A DNA stretch of 52,783 bases from Roseococcus thiosulfatophilus (GTDB taxonomy: Bacteria; Pseudomonadota; Alphaproteobacteria; Acetobacterales; Acetobacteraceae), in contig NZ_JAFFQY010000009.1 of the NCBI RefSeq assembly GCF_017311575.1, forward strand, positions 1 to 52,783, given 5' to 3'. The notes beneath the pieces were generated by a model. The model did not search any database. It was given only the letters and a program-made list of their open reading frames with translations, and was not told where the DNA came from. The translations under genes and the position numbers were made by a program. How positions within the stretch are numbered: position 1 is the stretch's first letter; every line of letters starts with the position of its first letter. Below are positions 8,712 through 18,900 of this stretch, one piece after another.

Positions 8712-9512
8712 ATGCCCCTCATCTGTTTCGCCTCGCCCAAAGGTGGTGTCGGCAAGACGACGCTCGCGGCGAATATCGCCGATGCGCTGCGCCGCCAGGG
8801 GCGCCGCGTGCTCGTCATGGATTTCGACCCGCAGAACACGCTGCGCCTGCATTTCGGCGTGCCGCTGACCGACACGGGCGGCTTCATGGTGGAGCTACCC
8901 AAGCGGCCCGACTGGCGCGACCTGGTGCGGCAGACCGCCTCGGGCGTGATGCTGCTGCCGCACGGCTCCGGCGACATCCGCGGCACGCTCGGCCTCGCGC
9001 ACGCGCTGGACCGTGACCCGGAACTGCTCGCCGCGCCCATGCGCTCCATCCTGGGCGACCCCAACCTGCTGGTGGTGGCGGACACGCCGCCGGGCGCCTC
9101 GCACGCGCTCAACATCATCGCGCCCATGGCGAGCCTGGTCTGCACCGTGCTGCTGCCCGATGCCACCAGCGCGGCGCTGATCCCGGACATCGAGAGCGGC
9201 CGCTTCCTCGGCGCGGGCACCATGGCGACGCTGTTCGCGGGAAGGCTGCGCGTGGTGCTGAACGGCGTGGACCCCAATGCGCGCCTCTCCCGCGCGGCGG
9301 CCGAGACGGTGGCGCGGCATATCGGCCCCCGCCTGCTGGGCGCCGTGGCGCGCGACGAGCTGGTGGCGGAGGCGCTGGCCGCGCAGCGCCTGGTGCTCGA
9401 CCTCGCGCCCAACAGCCAGGCGGCCGAGGACCTGCGCGAGATCGCGCGCGGGATCGAGGCGGCGCTGCCCAGCGGGCCCGACCCCTTCAGCGCGGGCTGG
9501 GGCGCGCGTTGA
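8712..9512 (+). CDS. bcsQ: Cellulose biosynthesis protein BcsQ (ParA/MinD-like ATPase)
   Basis: This 266-residue protein is a deviant Walker A ATPase (SPKGGVGKTT at residues 8-17) with switch motif MDFDPQNTLRLHFG and a VVADTPPG Walker B region. These features match BcsQ, which helps localise the cellulose synthase complex at the inner membrane. It starts at ATG 8712 after GGAG, 13 bp downstream of the proline-rich gene. Its TGA stop overlaps the TTG start of the synthase gene (TTGA at 9509), so synthesis is probably coupled. Confidence 0.9.
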   Translation: MPLICFASPKGGVGKTTLAANIADALRRQGRRVLVMDFDPQNTLRLHFGVPLTDTGGFMVELPKRPDWRDLVRQTASGVMLLPHGSGDIRGTLGLAHALDRDPELLAAPMRSILGDPNLLVVADTPPGASHALNIIAPMASLVCTVLLPDATSAALIPDIESGRFLGAGTMATLFAGRLRVVLNGVDPNARLSRAAAETVARHIGPRLLGAVARDELVAEALAAQRLVLDLAPNSQAAEDLREIARGIEAALPSGPDPFSAGWGAR

Positions 9513-12500
9513 GCGCGACGCCCTCCCGCAGGTCCGAATGGCTCGCCCGGCTGCCGCTGGCGCGCACGAAGCTGTTCGGCACGCTGATGGCGCTCTTCGG
9601 CGGCGTCTTCGCGCTGCTCGTCATCGTCGTGCCGATGGAGGCGGAGCAGCAGGCGGTGTTCGGCCTGCTGGGCTTCCTGGTCTTCCTCATCTTCAACCGC
9701 CTGCCGGGCCGCACCGTCACCATCATGCTGGCGGTGCTCTCGGCGCTGGTGTCGCTGCGCTATCTCCATTGGCGCGTCACCGAGACGCTGGACTTCACGG
9801 GCTTCTGGCAGAGCTTCCTCGGCACCGGGCTGGTGCTGGCGGAACTCTATGCGCTGGTGGTGCTGGTGCTGTCCTACATCCAGCTGCTCTGGCCGCTGGA
9901 GCGCAAGCCGGCCCCCATGCCGGACGACCCGGACGAGTGGCCGGTCGTGGACGTCTTCATCCCCACCTACAACGAGGCGCTGGAGGTGGTGCGCCCCACC
10001 GTCTTCGCCGCCCTGGCCATGGACTGGCCGGCCGACAAGCTGCGCGTGCACCTGCTGGATGACGGACGGCGCGAGGAATTCCGCCGCTTCGCCGCCGAGG
10101 CCGGGTGCCACTACATCATCCGCCCCGACAACAAGGGGGCCAAGGCCGGCAACATCAACCACGCCATGGCGCAGACCGATGGCGAATACATCGTGGTGTT
10201 CGACTGCGACCACGTGGCCACGCGCGCCTTCCTGCAGCTGACCATGGGCTGGATGCTGCGCGACAAGGGGTTGGCCATGGTGCAGACGCCGCACCATTTC
10301 TACAGCCCCGACCCCTTCGAGCGGAACCTCGTCGTCGGCCGCAAGGTGCCGAACGAGGGGCTGCTGTTCTACGGGCTGATCCAGCAGGGCAATGACTTCT
10401 GGGGCGCGGCCTTCTTCTGCGGCTCCTGCGCCGTGATCCGGCGCGCGGCGCTGGAAGCCATCGGCGGCGTGCCGACCGAGACGGTGACCGAGGACTGCCA
10501 CGCCTCGCTCAAGATGCAGATGGCGGGCTGGCGCACGGCCTATATCCGCGTGCCGCTGGCGGCGGGCCTGGCGACCGAGCGCCTCGTGCTGCACATCGGC
10601 CAGCGGATGCGCTGGGCGCGCGGCATGATCCAGATCCTGCGGATCGAGAACCCGCTTTTTGCCCGCGGGCTCAACCTTCCGCAGCGAATTTGCTACTTCC
10701 TGTCAACCATTCATTACCTGTTCCCGCTGCCGCGCTTCGTGTTCCTCACGGCGCCGCTCGCCTTCCTGATCTTCCAGGAGAACGTGATCGCGGCCTCGCC
10801 GCTCGCGATCGTGGCCTATGCGGGGCCGCACATCATCCACTCCATCGTGACCGCCTCCCGCATGCAGACCACGACGCGCCACTCCTTCTGGTCCGAGATC
10901 TACGAGACGGTGCTGACCGTCTATCTCCTGCCCGTGATGCTCGCCACGCTGCTCGACCCGAAGCGGGGCAAGTTCAACGTGACCGACAAGGGCGGCACGC
11001 TGGAGGAAGGCTATTTCGACATCCGCGCCGTCGGCCCCAGCATGATCCTGGCGCTGGCGCTGATCACGGGGCTGATGCTGGGGGTCTATGGCCTCTCCAC
11101 CAACCCGCCGGCCAGCCTGGAATTCCAGGCCTATGCGCTGAACGTGTTCTGGGCGCTGCTGTGCCTGATCTCGGTTCTGGCCGGCATCGCGGTGGGGCGT
11201 GAGCGGCGGCAGTTGCGCGAGCGCGCGCGGGTGCGCGCCACCGTGCTGGCCAGCGCCATCCTGCCCGATGGCCGCCGCGTCGAGGGCGTGACCGAAGACC
11301 TTTCCCTGGGCGGTGCCGCCCTGCGCCTGGACCGCCCGGAGGGCGTGGAGGATGACGCGCTCGTGACCATCGAAGTGGATACCGGCATGGACCGCACCCG
11401 CGTGCCGGCCGAGGTGCTGCGCTGGCAGGAAGGCCGGCTGCAGGTGCGCTTCGCCCCGCAGGACATGCGCGACGAAGGCGCCATCGTGCGCGTCGTGCTG
11501 GGCCGGGCCGATGCCTGGGTGGACTGGGACGACGTGCCGGCGGACCGGCCCCTGCGCTCGCTGCGCGACGTGGTGTTCACCATTGGCGGGCTTTTCGCGG
11601 GCGAATCCCAGTTCTCCCGCCCGCGCGCCGTCGCGGCCAAGCCCGTCCAGGCCGCGCCGCCCGTTGCCACCTTCCAGGAGGAGGAGGAGGACGAGGACGA
11701 AGCCCCGCCGCCGCGCCGCCGCCGCTTCTGGCGCCGCGCCGCCGCCACCGCCACGGTGGCGCTGGGGCTGCTGGCACCGGGCTTGGCGATCGCGCAGGGC
11801 GCGCCCCCGCCCCTGGCACCCCTGCCGCCGCCGCCCGGTGCCACCCGCCCCCAGGCGGCGCCGCCACCCGCCCCCAGCCTCGCACCCCCGCCGGCGCCCG
11901 CCTTGGCGCCGCCCGCAGCACCCGTCACCCCTGGGCCTGCCACCCCTGGGCCGATCACTCTCGTGCCGCGGTCGGACGCGCCCCGGCCCGCGCCGGCCGC
12001 GCCCGCGCCCGCCGCCCAGCCCTTCGCGCTGCCGCCGCTGGCCCCCGCCGACGCGCCGCCCGCGGCCCAGCCCTTCGGCCTGCCCGGCCTGTTCGGCGCC
12101 GCGCCGGCCACGGGCATCCGGCAGGAGACGCGCACGCTGAGCCAGCTCGGCCTCGCCGGGCCCATGCAATTGCGCGGCGTGTCGGACCTGCAGGGCGTGC
12201 TGTTCGGCGTGCGCGGCGACGAGGTGGTGACGCAGGCGATGCTGCTGCTGGAGGGCGCGACCTCCCCCGCGCTCATTCCCGAGCTCAGCCAGATCGCCAT
12301 CACCATGAACGAGCAGTTCGTGGGCGCGGTGCAGCCCGACCGTGGCCGCCCGGCCTTCGGGCCGCTGGAATTCCCGATCAACCCGGCCTTCTTCTCGGAC
12401 GCGAACCGGCTGAACTTCCGCTTCTCCGGCCGCTACGCGATCGAGTGCAACGACCCCGTCTCGGGCCTGCTCTGGGCGTCCATCTCCAACAACTCCACGC

Positions 12501-14242
12501 TGACGCTGACGCTGGAGCGCCTGCCCACGGTGCGCGACCTCGCGCGCCTGCCCGAGCCCTTCTTCGACCCACGCCTGCTGCGCGAGCCGCTGGTGCTGCC
12601 CATCATCATGCCGGGCAGCCCGTCGGACGACATGATCCGCGCCGGGGCCATCGTCTCCTCCTGGTTCGCCATCCAGGCGGATTATCGCGGCGCCACCTTC
12701 CCCGTGGCCTCCGAGATCCCGTTGCAGGGCAATGCGGTGGTGTTCCTGGCGGGGCTGGACAGCGTGCCGGGCCTGGCCATTCCGCGCCTGGATGGCCCCA
12801 CGCTGGCGGTGGTGGACAACCCCAATGATCCGCTGGGCCTGCTGCTGGTGGTGGCCGGGCGCACGGGCATCGAGATGGTGGCGGCCGCCACCGCGCTGGG
12901 CGCGGGGCGCGAGGCCCTGACCGGCGAACTGGCCCTGGTCAGCGCGCAGGACATCCCGGCGCGCCAGCCCTATGACGCGCCGCGCTGGGTCCGCACCGAC
13001 CGCCCCGTGCGCTTCGGCGAGCTGATGGACCCGTCGGAACTGCAGGCTTTCGGCTATGTGCCGGGCCCCATCGCCGTGCCCTTCCGCACCGCGCCCGACC
13101 TCTACACCTGGCGCAGCCGGCCCTTGCAGGCGGATATCCGCTTCCGCGCCCCGCCCGGGCCCATCCTGGACGTGGCCGTCTCACGCATGGATGTGGCGGT
13201 GAACGACGTGTTCCTGCGCTCCGTGCCGCTGGCGGGCTCCGATCCCGGCTGGCCGCTGAGCTGGGTGCGCGAGCAGTTCTTCTCGACCGATCGCGGCCAG
13301 GCGAATGTGGGCATGCCCACCTACCTGATGTTCGGCCAGAACGAGCTGCAGCTGCGCTTCGACATGCGCCCCCTGCACCGCGGCGACTGCGTGGCCGTGC
13401 CGGGCGACATCCGCGCCGCGGTGGACCCGGACAGCACGCTGGACCTGACGCGGGCGCACCGCTTCGCCACCCTGCCCAACCTCGCGCATTTCGTCAGCTC
13501 GGGCTTCCCCTTCACCCGGCTGGCGGATTTCGCGCAGACCGCGGCCGTGATCCCGGAACGCCCCACGGCGGCGGAGCTGGAATCCGTCTTCACGCTTATG
13601 GGCAAGCTGTCGGCCATCGTGGGCTACCCGCCCATCGGCATGCAGGTGGCCCGGCCCGACGCGTTGCAGGCGGTGGCGGATCGGGACCTGCTGGTCTTCG
13701 GGGAACTTTCCCGCCAGCCCGCCCTGGCGCGGCTGCTGGCCGATGGCCCCATCCAGATGGAAGGCAACCGGCTGACGGTGCGCGTCAATGACGGGCTGCC
13801 CGCCTTCCGGCACATCTTCGGCGGCGAGCGGCAGGAGATGGTGGACCGCGTTTCCGCCCAGCTCGCCAACCCCGGCGAGGCGCTGGGCGCGCTGATCGGC
13901 TTCCAGAGCCCGCTGCGCGCCGGCCGCTCCGTGGTGGCGCTGACGGGCTCCAGCCAGGAGGGGGTGGAGGCGATGATCGTGGCGCTGCGCGACCGCGAGC
14001 AGCTGCCGCGCGTGCAGGGCGACCTGGCCCTGCTGTCGGGCGGGCGGGTGGATGCCTTCCGCATCGGCCCGACCTACACGGTGGGCCTGCTGCCGCCCTG
14101 GCTCTGGCCGGAATACTACCTGGGCAACAACCCCTGGACGCTGGTGCTGATGACGACCCTGGCGCTGATCCTGCTGGCGGCCCCGCTCTACTGGGTGCTG
14201 CGCCGCCGCGCGGCCCGCCGCCTCAGGGAGCGTTCGCTGTGA
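9509..14242 (+). CDS. bcsA-bcsB: Fused cellulose synthase catalytic and regulatory subunits BcsA-BcsB
   Basis: This 1577-residue fusion polymerises UDP-glucose and extrudes beta-1,4-glucan. The BcsA half (about 1-735) has N-terminal membrane helices, GT2 motifs DDG (184-186), DCD (232-234), TED (327-329) and QRMRW (365-369), more helices, and a PilZ domain with R570xxxR574 and D597xSxxG602, so c-di-GMP activation should be intact. A linker at about 735-865 has an acidic run, an Arg-rich patch followed by a signal-like hydrophobic segment (TVALGLLAPGLAIAQG), then a Pro-rich stretch. The BcsB half (about 870-1577) has the carbohydrate-binding/flavodoxin-like repeats and a C-terminal anchor helix. 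The arrangement matches the fused AcsAB of Komagataeibacter. The start is TTG at 9509; no in-frame ATG precedes residue 27. Confidence 0.95.
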   Translation: MSATPSRRSEWLARLPLARTKLFGTLMALFGGVFALLVIVVPMEAEQQAVFGLLGFLVFLIFNRLPGRTVTIMLAVLSALVSLRYLHWRVTETLDFTGFWQSFLGTGLVLAELYALVVLVLSYIQLLWPLERKPAPMPDDPDEWPVVDVFIPTYNEALEVVRPTVFAALAMDWPADKLRVHLLDDGRREEFRRFAAEAGCHYIIRPDNKGAKAGNINHAMAQTDGEYIVVFDCDHVATRAFLQLTMGWMLRDKGLAMVQTPHHFYSPDPFERNLVVGRKVPNEGLLFYGLIQQGNDFWGAAFFCGSCAVIRRAALEAIGGVPTETVTEDCHASLKMQMAGWRTAYIRVPLAAGLATERLVLHIGQRMRWARGMIQILRIENPLFARGLNLPQRICYFLSTIHYLFPLPRFVFLTAPLAFLIFQENVIAASPLAIVAYAGPHIIHSIVTASRMQTTTRHSFWSEIYETVLTVYLLPVMLATLLDPKRGKFNVTDKGGTLEEGYFDIRAVGPSMILALALITGLMLGVYGLSTNPPASLEFQAYALNVFWALLCLISVLAGIAVGRERRQLRERARVRATVLASAILPDGRRVEGVTEDLSLGGAALRLDRPEGVEDDALVTIEVDTGMDRTRVPAEVLRWQEGRLQVRFAPQDMRDEGAIVRVVLGRADAWVDWDDVPADRPLRSLRDVVFTIGGLFAGESQFSRPRAVAAKPVQAAPPVATFQEEEEDEDEAPPPRRRRFWRRAAATATVALGLLAPGLAIAQGAPPPLAPLPPPPGATRPQAAPPPAPSLAPPPAPALAPPAAPVTPGPATPGPITLVPRSDAPRPAPAAPAPAAQPFALPPLAPADAPPAAQPFGLPGLFGAAPATGIRQETRTLSQLGLAGPMQLRGVSDLQGVLFGVRGDEVVTQAMLLLEGATSPALIPELSQIAITMNEQFVGAVQPDRGRPAFGPLEFPINPAFFSDANRLNFRFSGRYAIECNDPVSGLLWASISNNSTLTLTLERLPTVRDLARLPEPFFDPRLLREPLVLPIIMPGSPSDDMIRAGAIVSSWFAIQADYRGATFPVASEIPLQGNAVVFLAGLDSVPGLAIPRLDGPTLAVVDNPNDPLGLLLVVAGRTGIEMVAAATALGAGREALTGELALVSAQDIPARQPYDAPRWVRTDRPVRFGELMDPSELQAFGYVPGPIAVPFRTAPDLYTWRSRPLQADIRFRAPPGPILDVAVSRMDVAVNDVFLRSVPLAGSDPGWPLSWVREQFFSTDRGQANVGMPTYLMFGQNELQLRFDMRPLHRGDCVAVPGDIRAAVDPDSTLDLTRAHRFATLPNLAHFVSSGFPFTRLADFAQTAAVIPERPTAAELESVFTLMGKLSAIVGYPPIGMQVARPDALQAVADRDLLVFGELSRQPALARLLADGPIQMEGNRLTVRVNDGLPAFRHIFGGERQEMVDRVSAQLANPGEALGALIGFQSPLRAGRSVVALTGSSQEGVEAMIVALRDREQLPRVQGDLALLSGGRVDAFRIGPTYTVGLLPPWLWPEYYLGNNPWTLVLMTTLALILLAAPLYWVLRRRAARRLRERSL

Positions 14243-15219
14243 CGCCGCGCCGCGCCCTGCTGGCCGCGCCCGCCCTTGCCCTGGCCGCCGGCGCCGCGCG
14301 CGCGCAGGGCACCGGGGATTCCCTGGTGCTCGCCGGGCAGCAGGGCTGGCTGTTCCCCTTCTGGGACAACCTGACCCAGCTGGACGAGGTGGCGATGCGC
14401 CAGGTGCTCGGCCTGCACACGGAAGTGATCGCCCTGCTCAAGCGCGGCAACATCGAGGTGGCCTACTGCCTCATCCCGATGAAGGCGCGCATCTATCGCC
14501 GCTTCCTGCCGGCCGGGCGGCGCATGGCCCCGGTGGTGGAGCGGCGCTATGCCAGCCTCGTCACCGCGCTGCGGGCGGCGGGCGCGCTGGTTCCGGACCT
14601 TGCGGAGGCGCTGGGCCAGGCCTCCGCCACCGACCCGCACTGGCCGGTCTTCTTCCGCAGCGACACCCACTGGACGCCGGTGGGCGCCGAGATCTGCGCC
14701 GTGGCGCTGGCCACGCGCATGCGCGCGCAGTTCCGCCTGCCGCCGCCGGCCCAGGCGGGGGTGCGGCTGGGCAGCATCCGCATGCTGCGCCTGGCGGTGG
14801 GCGACCTGGTGCAATACCTGCCGCCCGAGCAGCGCGGCGCCTTCGGGCCCGAGGAAAGCCCCATCCGCAACGTGCTGCCCGCCACCGCCGGCGCGGCCGC
14901 GCTGCTGGAGGAGGATGCCTCGGACATGCAGGTGGTGGGGACGAGCAACGTCCAGCCGCGCTTCAACTTCGTGCCGGTGCTGTCCAACCAGATGGAGCGC
15001 GCGGTGGGCCTGTCCTGGCTGCCCAACAATATCGGCCCCTACGCGGCGCTGCTGGAGTATGTGCGGGGCAGCGAGTTCCGCCAGCGCCGCCCGCGCGTCA
15101 TCGTCTGGAACCACCTCGAGAGCGACATGTCCACGCCCATCAACAACCCGAACTGGCGGCAATCGGGCCTGACGGCCGAGAGCTTCCTCAATGGCCTGCG
15201 GCAGGCGGTGCTGGCATGA
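14239..15219 (+). CDS. AlgX/AlgJ-like SGNH O-acetyltransferase, cellulose acetylation
   Basis: This 326-residue exported protein begins with a signal peptide (TPRRALLAAP...ARAQ). It has the AlgX/AlgJ SGNH signature DTHWTP with Asp142 and His144, and a probable nucleophile Ser236 in VVGTSNV. AlgJ/AlgX relatives move acetyl groups onto polysaccharides in the periplasm; in Pseudomonas Wss operons they acetylate cellulose. Its GTG start overlaps the bcsAB stop (GTGA), and it is followed by an AlgF-like gene with an ATGA overlap, so it belongs to the synthase operon. It is a paralogue of the frameshifted gene at 20.6-21.6 kb. Confidence 0.85.
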   Translation: MTPRRALLAAPALALAAGAARAQGTGDSLVLAGQQGWLFPFWDNLTQLDEVAMRQVLGLHTEVIALLKRGNIEVAYCLIPMKARIYRRFLPAGRRMAPVVERRYASLVTALRAAGALVPDLAEALGQASATDPHWPVFFRSDTHWTPVGAEICAVALATRMRAQFRLPPPAQAGVRLGSIRMLRLAVGDLVQYLPPEQRGAFGPEESPIRNVLPATAGAAALLEEDASDMQVVGTSNVQPRFNFVPVLSNQMERAVGLSWLPNNIGPYAALLEYVRGSEFRQRRPRVIVWNHLESDMSTPINNPNWRQSGLTAESFLNGLRQAVLA

Positions 15220-15911
15220 GGCGCCTGCTTCCCGCCCTCCTGGCCGCGCTGGGGCTGGCCCTGGCGCCGCCGCACGAGGCCCGCGCCCAGGGCCAGGTCT
15301 ATGAGCCCGCGCCGCCGCCCGGCTCGGCCTATGTGCGGCTGATGAACACGCTGCCGGCCGAGGTGGCGGTGCGGCCGGACTTCCTGCCGCCGCAGCGGCT
15401 TGGCGTCGCGCTGCCGCACCAGCGCGTCACGGCCTATACGGTGGTGGAGAACGTGGCGGGCCGCACGCTGCGCCTCGACCTCACGGAGGGGTCGCGTCGT
15501 GGCAGCGGCACGCTGACCGTGGCGCCGGGCAGCTTCGTGACGGTGCTGGTGCATCGCGGCCCGGGCGGCAACCCGGCGGTGACGGCGCTGGTCGAGGACA
15601 CGGACTTCAACCGCGCCCGCGCCCGCATCGCCTTCTACAACGCCCTGCCCGACTGCCCGGCGGCCGGCCTCGTGCTGCTGCCCGGCGGGCAGGCCGTGTT
15701 CAGCGACGTGCCGGCCCTGCAAAACCGCGCGCGCAGCGTGAACCCGGTGCAGGCCCAGGTGCGGGCGGCCTGCGGCGAGCGCGCCTCGCCCGAATTCGGC
15801 CTGCACGGGCTGGAGGCGGGCGGCATGTATTCCATCTGGCTGGTGCCGGGCCCAGGGGCCGCGCCGCTCGCCTTCCTGCTGCGCGACAGCACGGCGCCCT
15901 TCCGCCGATGA
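15216..15911 (+). CDS. AlgF-like periplasmic polysaccharide acetylation protein
   Basis: This 231-residue protein has a signal peptide (RRLLPALLAALGLAL...ARAQ) and two beta-rich repeats that match the AlgF/WssG type: AYVRLMNTLPAEVAV near residue 40 and ARIAFYNALPDCPA near residue 135. AlgF is an accessory protein that relays or docks acetyl-transfer components during alginate acetylation; here the substrate should be cellulose. It overlaps the genes on both sides by ATGA junctions. No catalytic residues are evident, as expected for an adaptor. Confidence 0.75.
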   Translation: MRRLLPALLAALGLALAPPHEARAQGQVYEPAPPPGSAYVRLMNTLPAEVAVRPDFLPPQRLGVALPHQRVTAYTVVENVAGRTLRLDLTEGSRRGSGTLTVAPGSFVTVLVHRGPGGNPAVTALVEDTDFNRARARIAFYNALPDCPAAGLVLLPGGQAVFSDVPALQNRARSVNPVQAQVRAACGERASPEFGLHGLEAGGMYSIWLVPGPGAAPLAFLLRDSTAPFRR

Positions 15912-18900
15912 CCCGCGCCGCGCCCCGCCGCCGCATGCGCCGCGCCATGGCCGCGCTGGGCCTCGCGCTGCTCATGCCCGTGGCGGGCGCCCAGGCGCAG
16001 CGGCCGGAGGACAACAGGCTGAGCGGCACGCTGGGGGCCACGGCCGCCCTGTTCGAGCAGGCGCTCTACTGGCTGTCGCAAAACCAGCCCGAGCGCGCCT
16101 TGCAGACGCTGGACCGCATCCTGCTGGTCGAGCCCGACAACGTGGACGCGATGGTGGCCAGCATTGAGGCCGCAGCACTCGCCGCGCAGCCGGCCACGGT
16201 GCAGCGGAACCTGGAGAACATGCGCCGCCTCATTCCCGGCGACCCGCGGCTGGCCACGGCGGAAGAGGTGGCGCGCCTGCTCTCCGACGACGCCGCGACG
16301 CTGATCGCGGCCCGGCAGCTCGCCACCGCCGGCCGCCAGGCGGAGGCGGTGGAACGCTACCGCCAGCTGGCCGGCGGGCGGGCGGTGCCGGTGGCCATCG
16401 CCAACGAATACTACCAGGCGCTCGCCGCCACCTCGGAGCAGGGCTACCGCACCGCCGTGGCGGAACTGCAGGAGCGCGTCTCGGCCGACCCCAATGAAAG
16501 CCGCCTCGCCTTGCTGTTGGCCGAGCTGCTGACCTATCGGGAGGACACGCGGTCGGAGGGCATAGACCGCATGCAGTTCCTCTCCGCGCGGCCGGGCATC
16601 CGCGATGCCACGCGCAACCCCTGGCGCCAGGCCCTGCTCTGGAGCGGCGACGACCCCGAGACGGCCGCGCGCATCAACGCCTATCTGCTGGTGTTCACCG
16701 GCCAGGATGGCGACCTGGACGCCAAGCTGGAACGCATCCAGGACGCGGCGGTGACGCCGGGGCAGGAGGCCCGCGCCCTGGCCTGGGCCCGCATCACCGA
16801 GCAGCGCCTGGCCGATGCCGAGGTGCAGTTCGAACGCGCCCTGCTGGAGGACGCCGAGGATGCCGAGGCACTGGTGGGCCTCGCCGTCATCCGCAAGATC
16901 CAGAACCGCTTCGCCGAGGCGCGGGAATTCCTCGACCGCGCCATCGCCTTCGCGCCCGACCGGCAGGAGGAGTTCGAGCGTTCGGTGGGCAGCCTCGACC
17001 CGGTGGAGGTGGGCGTGCGGCAGGGACCGCCGCCGGTGCCCGCCTCGGTGCTGGCCTGGCGCGCCATGGCCCGCAATGACCTCGACCGCGCCGACCGGCT
17101 GGCCCGCGTGGCGGCGCGGCAGCGCGGGGAGGAGCGCATCCAGGGCGAGCTGATCCTGGGCTCGATCGCGCTGCAACGCGGCGACCTGCCGGCGGCCGAG
17201 CAGCGCTTCCGCGCCGTGCTGGCCCTGCGCCCGCGGCAGGAGGACGCGCTGCAGGGCCTCTACACCGCCCTGCAACGCCAGAACCGCTTCGCCGAGGCGG
17301 AAAGCCTGCGGCGCGAGACGGGCCTCGCCCCCAACCAGGCCGCGCGCGTCGCCCATGCGGGCGCGCTGGTGGAAAATGCGCGCCGCCTCGACCACCCCGA
17401 GCAGGCGCTGGAGCAGCTGCGCGCCGCCATCGCGCTGAACCCCGCCAACCCCTGGCCCGTGGTGGACCTGGTGCGGCGCCTCAAGACGCTGGGCCAGGCG
17501 GAGGAAGCCCGCCGGCTGGAGCGTGGGCTGGAGGCGCGCACCGACGCGGAATCCTCCATGGCCGCGGCCCTGCTGGCCTTCGACGACGAGCGCTTCGGCG
17601 ATGCGCTCGCCTTGTTCGAGCGCGTGCCGGCCCGCCTGCGCAACCCCGACATGGCGCGCATCGCCGCGCTGACGCGGCGCGAGTTCGACGCCCAGCAGCT
17701 GGAGGACGCGGTGCGCGCCCGCCGCCCGGACGCGCTGCGCGCGATGGTGGCCGCCGCCGGCCAGCGCGACCCGGGCGGGCTGCTGGCGCCCGCCATCATC
17801 CGTGCCCTGGCGCGGCTCGACGAACCCCAGGCGGCGGTGGAGGCGGCGCAGGCCGCGCTGCGCGCCAACCCCGATGCCAGCGTGATGTCGCGCATCCTGA
17901 TCGCGGGCGCGCTGATCCAGGCCAAGCGGCCGGCGGTGGCGCAGGAGATCACCTCGCCGCTCACCCGCGCGCAGAACCTGACGGCGGAGGAGCGGCGCGA
18001 GCTGAACGCCGTGCTGGATTTCGAGGCGATGGCCGTGGCCGACGACGCCACCGCCGGCCGCCGCTTCGCCGAGGCCGAGGCGGCACTGACCGCCCGCGAC
18101 GCCCAGCGCGGCGCGGCACCCGCCGCGCGCAACCAGAACCTCGCCATGGTGCGGCTGCTGATGGCCCGCCGCCGCCTGCCCGAGGCGCGGCGCATTTTGG
18201 AGGACATCCTGCGCGAGGACCCGCGCAACCAGGAGGCACGCATCGCGCTGGTGGACATCGCGGTGGAGCAGCGCGACTGGGCGGCCGCCCATGCCGCGCT
18301 GGTGGAAGGCGCCTTCTTCTCGCCGGGTGACCTGCGGATGACGCTGGCCGAGGCGCGGCTGAACCGCGCCCAGGGCAACCAGGCCGCGACCCTGCGGCTG
18401 ATGGAGGCCGCGGCCGCACGGCGCCTCGCGGCCTTGCGCGCCGATGGCGAGGTGGGCGCCGCCGCGGCGGCGGCCGAGGCCATGCGCCCCGGCGCCGGCG
18501 CCGCGCGCGCCGTGCGCCTGACCGACGCGCTGACCTCGCAGATCGCGCAGGAGCTGATCCGCGCGCGGGATGAGGCGGCGGTGTGGCTCCAGACCGGCGT
18601 GCAGGTGCACACCCGGCCCGGCTCGGCCGGCACCTCGCGCCTGACCACGCTGACCGCGCCGACCGAGGTCTCGGCCCCGCTGCCGGGCGTGGGGGGGCGG
18701 CTGACGCTGGGCGCGGACATGGTGGCGCTGCGCTCCGGCACGCTGGGTTCGGGCTTCCGGGAGCAGCAATCCTTCGGCACCAACCCGCTCTTCCTCCAAC
18801 CGAACTTCGTGGCGCCCGCCTTCAACCGGCCCCAGGGCAACATGGACGGCGTGGCCCTGCGGATGACCTGGCTGCGCGAGAACATGCGCGCCGAGATCGG

